Assembly (NCBI GenBank): GCA_024196135.1
Contig: JAMQCK010000560.1
Location: 1-19,959, forward strand
Length of the DNA stretch: 19,959 bases
Direction: 5' to 3'
Origin: Pleurotus ostreatus/Saccharomyces cerevisiae fusant
Taxonomy: Eukaryota > Opisthokonta
The notes beneath the pieces were generated by a model. It was not told the DNA's origin. It saw nothing but the letters and a program-made list of their open reading frames with translations, and ran no database searches. Shown piece by piece: positions 1-7,792 of the stretch. How positions within the stretch are numbered: the stretch's first letter is position 1; each line of letters begins with the position of its first letter. Made by a program: the position numbers and the translations under genes.

Positions 1-446
1 CTCCTCGTCCTGTGCCATGTCCCGCCTTTCGGGCGAATCATTGGTGGCAACGTAGAACAGACAACGTGGCTTGCCGTCTGGAAAGATGAATTGCCAATTA
101 TATTGACTCCGTCTGCCATTACGATAGTCAGGATTTGAAGACGAGGTGTGGATGTCCACTCACTCAAAGCCCGCGTCTCGAAAGAGTTGCAAGCCATAGT
201 CGATAGGATCGCGACCCACGCCGGTTTCTTTGACAGCGCGGTCGGCGAGCTCGTTTAAGGCCACGAGCCACCCGAATGCATACCGTGGGTAGCGGTTCGG
301 GTAGCGAAGGCAACGTAATTTGGGCATCCCGTCGAGGAGGAGGGCGGGGAAGCCGGACTTTGATATGAGGATTTTCTCGAATTGGGACCTGGAAAGCAAT
401 TTGTCAATCGTTCTATGAGGACTGTATGGTGGGAGGTAACGTACAT
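1..446 (-). CDS. small protein of unknown function, left copy (partial, runs off window)
   Basis: I do not recognise a named family. The model has three exons: 446-445, 388-164 and 112 to beyond position 1. Introns 444-389 (gtacgt...ttccag) and 163-113 (gtgagt...ggcag) are canonical, and the splice between exons 1 and 2 falls inside the ATG start codon (AT|G). The reading frame is open to the window edge. It is homologous, at about half of residues by eye, to the gene at 18197-18696. Shared patterns are GFP, PKLR, YPRY, FGW, YGLQL, then F/W-x-FP and Y-x-ATN-x-SPE-x-RD after the last intron. No signal peptide or membrane segment is visible. It lies downstream of an EEP gene remnant on the same strand, as the right copy lies downstream of the longer EEP gene. 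The start is uncertain because the only in-frame ATG is the split one; the rest of the frame is better supported. Confidence 0.6.
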
Positions 447-718
447 GGCAAAGGGGGCCACGATGTGTGACGGTAAGAAACTGAGTCAACGAAGCCTGAG
501 TGGTTTTGGTTGAGTTGCGCTTACGACGCGGGACCGACCAGTTCGAGGCATGTGGCTGTCATGCGTTCGTCACGGCGTGGAAGTCCAAGTTGGGGTTTTT
601 GAGGCAGCTATCTCGCATGTCGGCTCACGTATATACTGCAGGCAGTCAATGTAGTGATGAAATGACGAAGGAGTGCGCCATGGAAGTGAAGGATATCATA
701 CGGCCATAGCGTAAGCAA
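447..718 (-). promoter_or_regulatory. spacer between EEP remnant and small gene, conserved with the right-hand copy
   Basis: This non-coding spacer matches, on the opposite strand, the spacer at 17860-18196. Exact shared blocks include 19 nt (556-574 versus 17980-17998), 15 nt (604-618 versus 17950-17964) and 13 nt (528-540 versus 18016-18028). A 59-nt block next to the EEP stop codon agrees at 51 positions by my count. It must hold the 3' end of the EEP transcript and the promoter of the small gene; which of these explains the conservation cannot be decided here. Confidence 0.6.
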
Positions 719-960
719 TCAAATCGAGCAAACCAACTTCAGACTAGAATGGTCACAAATGAACTTACTTTGAGAACCGCCGGGCTTCATCACCTCAATC
801 TGTCGAGGGCGCAGAATCTGCATATCCTGCGCCTCCGGGGCCATCATCGACACCTTGTCCAGCCTCCCCGCCGAAAGCCCATACAGGGCATACTGACATG
901 ACTGTACGCCTCTCTGGCACTCGACCCGAGGCTCAATTGCGCTGGGTTCTGGGGATGGCG
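719..960 (-). pseudogene. 3' remnant of an EEP-family (TDP2-like) nuclease gene
   Basis: Read on the minus strand, the last ~60 codons before the TGA at 721-719 match the end of the EEP gene at 16898-17859: GRLDKV, a run with LRPRQIEV and KPG, and then DH-S-LKL, corresponding to the family's terminal SDHxGLKLDF motif (catalytic Asp-His). Similarity fades near 950-960, upstream of which the sequence becomes the 3' flank of the pectate lyase gene. The N-terminal and central catalytic motifs (N, E and GDFN) are absent, so this cannot be an active enzyme. The final hydrophobic strand is also altered (LVCSI instead of LDFTI). It is interpreted as the truncated end of a duplicated two-gene segment. 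Confidence 0.7.
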
Positions 961-1102
961 GAGGCACTCGCGGCGATTGACCGCAGGGGCACAGTCACTT
1001 GCGTGATGTCACAGTTCATGTTCACACAAGAGAGGCCTCGGGCCAAGTATATCGGGCAGATGCAAGCACAGTTTGTATTGAACTGGAGCGGTAATTGACA
1101 CT

Positions 1103-2605
1103 TTAAACATAGTAGGCACCGATTGCAGCGCCATTGGCAGGAAGCAGGAAGCTCGACGCTGCTACACTGCCGTTTGCCAGCCTCGCGCCCGTCAATATGG
1201 ATGAATTCAGGCTCACGAAGGAGTCGTCGCTCCACGAGCCGGAGTCCCAAGAGTTTGATGACGATTTGACCTATATAAGGCGTGTTGTTAAGCATGTGCA
1301 CGCTCGAACATACCAATAATGTGCACTCACCTCGCTCCCAAGCGTCGTATCATCGCCATTCGACACCGCAATGTTGCCCGTGAGCGTCACCGTGTACCCC
1401 GGCTCGTCAAACTGCACCCCCGCGCGCGTATTGTTCCACGCCGTGTTGCGCGTGAGCATCATGTCGCCCGGCTGGCTGTTGTCCACGAAGCCGCCCGCCG
1501 CGTTGGAGAACGCGATGCAGTTGGTGATGACGTGCGCAGCGGGGCCCTTGTCGCTGGCGTCGCCGCCGCCGAGCTTGAAGCCGTTGCCATCGCCCTCGAA
1601 GTCCTCGAAGTTCCAGCGGTTGAAGCCGTTGCCCCAGGAGTAAGTGTTCTCGATGGTGACGGGGGATTTAAACTCCCTTGGGGGGGGGGGGGGGTAAGTA
1701 GGGAAATAGCGCTGAGGTGGTAGGCGTACCAGAAGTCCTAGCCATCGTCGACGTTGTTCCAGAGGCGAGTGCCGCGGATAACGTTGCCTTCGCCGGATCC
1801 TTCCTTGACGCCAAGGCCGTCGGCGCTCTCGCCGTTCTTGCGAGGGTCGTGATTGCCGTAGCTAGACATCTGTCAGTACGAAGAAGTGTCCCAAGGAAAG
1901 TTAACTTACCTATCTAGGTTCTCTACGAGATTGTTGCTCGACTCGCCCTGAATCTGCAGACCTGCACAGATCAGTACGACACGCCGCCAAAGGTAATCAA
2001 GCATACCTGTCTCGTAATTATCCCTTGTGATCAAGTTCCGATAGATGTTGTTGTTGGAGTTGTCCGCGTAGATGGCGTACGGGCCATGGGCGATCTCAAG
2101 ACCGCTAAATACCCAGTAGTCGGCCTCGACATGGAATACGCCACGGTCAGAACTCGGTATGCTGGAGTCAAGCTCGCCCGGAGTGCTATGCTCTTGTAAG
2201 CATCATCTTGGGGTAGCGCAGCGCAGTTGAACATTCTCACTAAAGAAGCTCCTCGCCATCAATCAACACGCTCTCCCCCTCGTAGTTCGAGATGGTGTAC
2301 GGAGCGCTAGAAGTGCCGCTCTTCTTGATCTGGATGTTCTCGGTGGGCGTGTACGTGCCCTCGCGCAAGTAGATGGTGTCGCCTGCGGAGGCCTGGTCGA
2401 CGGCCGCCTGGATGGACGCGAGCGGCGCGTCAATTGTCCCGGCATTGTTGTCGGAGCCGTCAGGGGAGACGAAAATCTCCGTGGCGCGCTTCGTCTTCCT
2501 CTAGAAGGGGGTGTCGGTCAAGTACCAACGACCAGGGTGTGTTCTCACCGAACGCTTTTCCTTCTGCACTGGAGCACGACCGAGCAAAGTAGTTAGAGAC
2601 ACCAT
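1103..2605 (-). pseudogene. PL9-family pectate lyase (right-handed beta-helix) with in-frame TAG
   Basis: Seven exons: 2605-2549, 2500-2241, 2185-2007, 1961-1910, 1861-1730, 1676-1331 and 1270-1103. Together they give 1194 nt (397 codons plus TAA) with all junctions in phase. The N-terminus begins the beta-helix (EIFVSPDGSDNNAG, then GDTIYLREGTY). In the bacterial PL9 enzyme Pel9A, calcium is bound by Asp209, 233, 234 and 237, and Lys273 is the catalytic base. The same spacing is seen here: Asp at codon 197 (SADGLG), Asp-Asp at 221-222, Asp at 225 and Lys at 261 (NGFKLGGG). Codon 224, where Leu is expected in DDGLD, is TAG (1740-1738). The family cleaves pectate or oligogalacturonates by beta-elimination outside the cell, yet the first exon encodes only a weak leader (MVSLTTLLGR). 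It may be a pseudogene, a null allele, or an assembly error at one base. Confidence 0.85.
1677..1729 (-). other. PL9 intron 5 with a 15-C polypyrimidine tract
   Basis: On the plus strand positions 1680-1694 are 15 consecutive G. On the coding (minus) strand they form an uninterrupted C tract directly before the AAG acceptor of intron 1729-1677. Splicing here restores the family pattern FWEFKSPVTIENTYSWGNG. Homopolymers of this length vary in length and are prone to sequencing error, but the tract is intronic and does not alter the frame. Confidence 0.7.
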
Positions 2606-2667
2606 GACGAGACAGACGAGGGGAAAAGAAAGAGCAGGCTGCAGTAGCCGACTCGACTACCTCTCTT

Positions 2668-2673
2668 CTTATA
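2668..2673 (-). promoter_or_regulatory. candidate TATA box of the PL9 gene
   Basis: On the minus strand TATAAG sits about 65 nt upstream of the PL9 ATG at 2605, followed by a pyrimidine-rich leader (CTGCTCTTTCTTTTCCCCTC). Position and context fit a core promoter; no experiment supports it. Confidence 0.4.
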
Positions 2674-3249
2674 CCTCTGCGGTCCCTTGATACGTAGTCG
2701 AGACCGCATGGCTGGACGACGTTTAGCGACCGAAGCTTTTCCCTCATCGCGACGAGCGGCCCGCAGACGTTTTGGACTGAGAGTATGGCGGGCCGTTGAG
2801 GAGGAAAAAGCATAGGATTAAGCGTCGAATATGTTTTGTATGTTTGGAAAGGGTTGATTAGGACGCGTTCGTTCCTAGAGAAGTGCTGGACAAGAAGATG
2901 ATTTTTGTCGTCTAGGATCGTTCAATCCTGCTCTTCGCTAAACTGTTCTGGGTGTAAAGCTTTAGCAAGTGACCATAATAGCAGTGGGAAGGCTTGGCAT
3001 CTGCAGCGCGCCGCGTCAAGGTCAAGGGAACAGTCGACCATGCGGAAGCTTGGGACATCATGGCGAGATGCGATGGGACCTGCGACGTTTCCCATCCGAG
3101 GATTAGACGTGTCTATTCACTGTTGGTGGACCGAATCATAGCGTTCTCGAGGATTTCTTGAATTTTGATGAGATCCAGGCGATGGCTTCGAGCGTGGTCA
3201 TGGTTGGAGACGGATCTGCACAAGTTAGGGGCGTGGAAACACCTTGAGC

Positions 3250-3277
3250 CACGTGCAATACACGCTATATGCACGTG
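3250..3277. promoter_or_regulatory. inverted repeat with two CACGTG (E-box) palindromes
   Basis: CACGTGCA (3250-3257) and its exact inverse TGCACGTG (3270-3277) flank 12 nt. Each arm contains the palindrome CACGTG, the classic site of bHLH regulators in fungi (Pho4, Cbf1 and SREBP-like families). It lies about 610 nt upstream of the OGDH start. Function is inferred only from the motif. Confidence 0.4.
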
Positions 3278-3710
3278 ACACTGTTCGTTTCTGCTTTCCG
3301 CCTTCTGTCTGACCTTTCCGTGCGTTCATGTTCGACTTCGTAACCGTCGCCTCGTCTGCTTTTGAGCGACAATCCTCTTGAGGGCCCTGCACGAGGTTGT
3401 ATGGTACACCCCCTACCGTTCCCCTCCGAGCGCCATCACGTTGCATGTGATTGCCAGCGATGCGTAGCTTACAGCCAGCGACTCCCGTATGTGGAAGCAT
3501 TGGGGGCGATGCTGGGGCACATCCCTACGTACGAGTCTGATCACACATTGTACGCAGAGGAAGTAGAGCTGCTCGGAACGACGACTCAGTCTTCCAAAAG
3601 CTTTCCCTTTGGAGCTAATCAACTGCTCTCTCTGGACATCCTGCTAATACTGTTATCAAAGCTCAGTAGTGGTTGTAAAAGACAAGGATAAGGAGCAACA
3701 ACCTTCCTAA

Positions 3711-3784
3711 CGTCGGCGAGAATAAGTTTGAGGCGTCGGCGAGGCGGGGAACGGCGTCGGCGCAAGTCGGCGCCGGCAGCCAAT
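3711..3784 (+). promoter_or_regulatory. OGDH proximal promoter: repeated CGTCGGCG and a CCAAT box
   Basis: CGTCGGCG occurs at 3711-3718, 3734-3741 and 3755-3762, and the shorter GTCGGCG at 3766-3772. A CCAAT box follows at 3780-3784, merging into TGACGT. All lie 104-177 nt upstream of the OGDH ATG at 3888. CCAAT is bound by the Hap2/3/4/5 complex, which is known to drive TCA-cycle and respiratory genes in fungi, so its presence before this gene is fitting. The repeated GC motif is unassigned. Confidence 0.5.
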
Positions 3785-3887
3785 GACGTTGTTCCGTTTA
3801 AGTGCGCGCGCGAAACTTCATCTTGTCCCGAACCTCCATCTCTCCACCACGAAACACCTCAGGAAGGTGGGCTAGCCGACGTTCAAC

Positions 3888-6800
3888 ATGTTGACAAGGC
3901 AGCTTGCAAAGCGCTCCCCCGCTGCTCTCAGCGCTGGCGCCCCGCGGACGCGTTTCCCGACCAGCGCGATCCGCCGGGAGCTCGCGACGCCCGCCGCGCA
4001 ACCGCCGTCCCCGAACGACCCATTCGCGAATGGCACGAACGCGTACTACGCCGACGAGATGTACCGTCTTTGGAAGCAGGACCCGAACTCCGTCCACGCC
4101 TCCTGGAACGTCTACTTCTCCGGCCTCGCCAAGGGCCTGCCGAGCAGCCAGGCTTTCACGCCTCCCCCGCGCTTGCTGCCTACCGACGGCGTGACGCCAG
4201 CTCTCCATGCTGGCCAGGGCGAGCTTGATGACCATTTGAAGGTGCGTGGCAAAACATCTGGTCGTATACCGACTTGCTGACGATTCGATCAAAAGGTTCA
4301 ACTCCTCGTCCGCGCATACCAAGTCCGCGGCCACCACGTCGCCGACTTGGATCCCCTTGGAATCCTCGACGCGGACCTCGCCGATGTCCGCCCTCCTGAG
4401 CTCGAGCTCCACCGATATGGCTTCACGGAGCGCGATCTCGACAAGGACATCACCCTCGGCCCGGGTATCCTTCCCCACTTCGCTACGGAGGACAGGAAAA
4501 CGATGAAGCTCGGCGAGATCATCAAACTGTGCAAACGGATATACTGTGCGTTCCCAGTAATCTGCGAAACGCCCCCCATTCATATGCATTACAGGCGGTC
4601 ACGTTGGCATCCAATACGTGCACATCCCCGATCGCGAGCAGTGCGACTGGATCCGTGAGCGCGTCGAGATCCCGAAGCCGTGGAATTACAGTGTCGACGA
4701 GAAGCGCATGATCCTCGACCGTCTCATCTGGTCCGAGTCGTTCGAAAAGTTCATCGCCAGCAAGTACCCGAACGAGAAGCGTTTCGGTCTGGAGGGTTGC
4801 GAGTCCCTTATCCCAGGTATGAAGGCCCTCATCGACCGCTCTGTCGACCACGGCGTGAAGCACGTTAACATTGGCATGCCTCATCGTGGACGTCTCAACG
4901 TCCTTGCCAACGTCATCCGGAAGCCCATCGAGGCTATCCTCAACGAGTTCTCTGGAGCGGAAGGCGATGAGCCCGCCGGTGATGTCAAGTACCATCTTGG
5001 CGCCAACTACGTGCGCCCAACGCCCTCAGGCAAGAAGGTAGCCCTCTCACTCGTGGCGAATCCTTCCCATCTTGAGGCGGAGGACCCGCTTGTCATCGGC
5101 AAGACCCGCGCCATCCAGCACTTTGAGAAGGACGACCAGAACCACAACACCGCCATGTCTGTGCTCCTTCACGGTGACGCTGCCTTCGCCGGCCAGGGTG
5201 TTGTCTACGAGACGATGGGCATGCATGATCTCCCCAACTATGGCGTTGGCGGTACCATTCACCTCATCGTCAACAACCAGATCGGCTTCACCACCGACCC
5301 TCGCTTTGCCCGTTCGACCCCCTACCCCTCCGACATTGCCAAGTCCATCGACGCTCCTATATTCCACGTCAACGGCGACAACGTCGAGGCTGTCAACTTT
5401 GTTTGCCAGCTCGCCGCCGATTACCGTGCGAAGTACAAGCGTGACGTCGTTGTCGACATCGTCTGCTACCGTCGCCACGGTCACAACGAGACCGACCAGC
5501 CGGCGTTCACTCAGCCGCGGATGTACAAGGCGATCGCAAAGCAGCCGACGACCTTGACGAAGTACTCCAAGTTCCTCGTCGAGCGCGGCACCTTCACGGA
5601 GAAGGACATCGAGGAGCACAAGAAGTGGGTCTGGGGCATGCTTGAGAAGGCCGCCGCTGGCGCGAAGGACTACGTCCCGACGAGCAAGGAGTGGCTCTCT
5701 TCGGCGTGGCAGGGTTTCCCCTCTCCCAAGCAGCTCGCGGAAGAGACGCTCCCGACGCGCGTCACTGGGTCGGAAGAGGAGACCTTGAAGCGCATCGGCA
5801 AGGCCATCTCGACCTTCCCCCACGGCTTCCACCCGCACAAGAACCTCACCCGTATCCTCACCAATCGTGGCAAGACGGTCGAGGAGGGCAACAACATCGA
5901 CTGGTCCACCGCTGAGGCGCTCGCGCTTGGCTCCCTCGCCCTCGAGGGTGTGCACGTCCGCGTGTCTGGCCAGGATGTCGAGCGTGGCACGTTCTCGCAG
6001 CGCCACGCTGTCGTCCACGACCAGGAGACCGAGTCGAAGTACGTCCCCCTCAACGACCTCGGCGGCAACCAGGCCTCCGTAACCGTCTGCAACTCGTCGT
6101 TGTCTGAGTTCGGCTGCCTTGGCTTCGAGCTTGGGTACTCGCTCGTCTCGCCCGACGCCCTCACCATCTGGGAGGCGCAGTTCGGTGACTTCGCGAACAA
6201 CGCGCAGTGCATCATCGACCAGTTCATCGCTGCTGGTGAGCGCAAGTGGCTCCAGCGCACGGGGCTCGTGATGAGCTTGCCGCACGGCTATGATGGTCAG
6301 GGCCCGGAGCACTCGAGCGCGCGCATCGAGCGGTTCTTGCAGCTGTGCGACGATCACCCGAACGTGTTCCCCACGCCGGATAAGATTGAGCGCCAGCATC
6401 AGGACTGCAACATGCAGGTCGTCTACCCCACGACGCCGGCCAACTACGTGAGTACCTTGACGGTCATATATGGCCAGAGTGCGCTGACAATGCTCCCAGT
6501 TCCACGTCCTCCGTCGCCAGATCCACCGCGACTTCAGGAAACCGCTCATCCTGTTCTTCTCCAAGCAGCTCCTGCGTCACCCGCGTGCGCGCTCGGAGCT
6601 GTCTGAGATGGTCGGCGAGACCAACTTCCAGCGCTACATCCCCGAGGCGCACACAGATGAGCTCGTCGCGCCTGAGGAGATCAGGAAACACATCCTCTGC
6701 ACGGGTCAGGTGTACCACACGCTCATTGCTGAGCGTGAGGCGAAGGGCATCAAGGACGTCGCGATCAGCCGTGTCGAGCAGATCTCGCCGTTCCCATATG

Positions 6801-7163
6801 ACCTGGTACGTGTCCTTGCTTTGAGCGCCAACCCAGTCTGCTGACCGTGCCCTTAGATCACGCCGCACCTCGACAAGTACCCCAACGCCGAGCTCATGTG
6901 GTGCCAGGAGGAGCCGCTGAACAACGGCGCATGGAGCTACGTCGGGCCACGCATCTACACGGCGGGTGGCCAGACGCAGCACCACAAGGGCAAGTACCCC
7001 AAGTACGCCGGCCGCGAGCCGACGAGCTCGGTTGCTACTGGTTCCAAGGTTAGTTGGGTACCGAGTTTAAAAAGCAGTGAATGTGCTGACGTGTATCTCT
7101 CCTATCTTCCAGGTCCAGCACAAGAAGGAGATCGAGGCGTTCCTTGCGGATGCGTTCGCATAA
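3888..7163 (+). CDS. KGD1: 2-oxoglutarate dehydrogenase E1 component, mitochondrial
   Basis: Six exons: 3888-4241, 4296-4545, 4595-6447, 6500-6805, 6857-7048 and 7113-7163, all in phase, giving 1001 aa, normal for the family. The enzyme is the thiamine-diphosphate-dependent E1 of the 2-oxoglutarate dehydrogenase complex: it decarboxylates 2-oxoglutarate and passes the succinyl group to E2 lipoyl-lysine in the TCA cycle. Residues 1-35 are rich in Arg, Ala and Ser without acidic residues until Glu31, as in a mitochondrial presequence. The N-terminal E1 segment ([20 protein letters not shown]) is at about 51-70. Further landmarks are GMPHRGRLN (295-303), NPSHLEA (357-363), [11 protein letters not shown] (393-403), [11 protein letters not shown] (428-438) and the ThDP/Mg-site [10 protein letters not shown] (459-468). 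The C-terminal transketolase-like domain has [26 protein letters not shown] and [12 protein letters not shown]. No lesions were seen. The ATG follows a pyrimidine-rich leader. Confidence 0.97.
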
Positions 7164-7792
7164 TTTACGCGGCTGCGAACGTGCTCGCACAATCATCTGG
7201 TCGACGGAGTCTTGCACCTATTACTGTACATGCACCTATCCTAAGTATTTTGTTCCCTGTTGTTTACGAATTGACGACTTCGTCTACCTCGCATATGGGC
7301 GTGTCCGCGTTGAATGGAAGATGCAGTGAGCTTGACCCGAGCAGGTGGGCGCAAGCCACATCTCAGGGGTAACGAAGGGCTTACGACGTTCTCAGCCTGC
7401 TATATCTGGGGCTATCGCGCTAACTTCAGTGTTCGTGAGAGGAACAGAGCATGAGAAGCGTCTGTGCTATGTCCGCCATTTCGTCGTGCTTTACTCGATG
7501 TTCAGGACCACTTTCTGCGTGCGAGAGGGCTCATGATAGGCGGGCAACTCACGCACGCCGAAAAGGTCAGCAGACTGCATTCACAGCTCATTGACGCCTT
7601 GTCTTAAGCTTCGCAATGCACTTTTCTGCGCTTTCCACGATGCAGCGGACTCGACAAGATTGGGCAGCCGATGAGGCTACGGAGCCGCCTTAGGTCATGC
7701 GTCGGTCAGGCGCTATAAATTATAGTATAAAGGCGCGCGGATGACCGTCGTCTCCTTTTCTCCCCTCCCTTTCGGGTGCTCGCTTACTCGGG
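7164..7792. other. intergenic region between OGDH and the ACS transporter
   Basis: It contains the OGDH 3' flank and the transporter promoter. No open frame with recognisable motifs, tRNA or repeat was seen. The last 80 nt hold two TATA-like elements and a CT-rich leader. Confidence 0.5.
7714..7732 (+). promoter_or_regulatory. candidate TATA elements of the ACS-type transporter gene
   Basis: TATAAAT (7714-7720) and TATAAAG (7726-7732) lie 61-79 nt before the ATG at 7793 and are followed by a CT-rich leader (TCTCCTTTTCTCCCCTCCCT). This is the usual arrangement of a TATA-driven fungal promoter; which of the two is used is unknown. Confidence 0.45.

Larger units (their letters stand above)
2606..3700. 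other. gene-poor stretch between PL9 and OGDH
   Basis: No open frame here shows recognisable motifs or a convincing exon chain on either strand. It carries the PL9 promoter on its left side and presumably upstream regulatory DNA of OGDH on its right. The only distinct structure I see is the CACGTG inverted repeat at 3250-3277. No tRNA-like cloverleaf or transposon end was noticed. Confidence 0.5.

Noticed and set aside
3225..3691. Overlapping frames of about 90-110 codons on both strands upstream of OGDH
   Set aside because: No motifs, no consistent codon bias, and mutual overlap on both strands; typical of non-coding DNA.
5047..6564. A 505-codon open frame on the minus strand opposite OGDH
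   Set aside because: It is the antisense shadow of the highly GC-biased OGDH coding sequence; it shows no protein motifs and lies within a certain gene.
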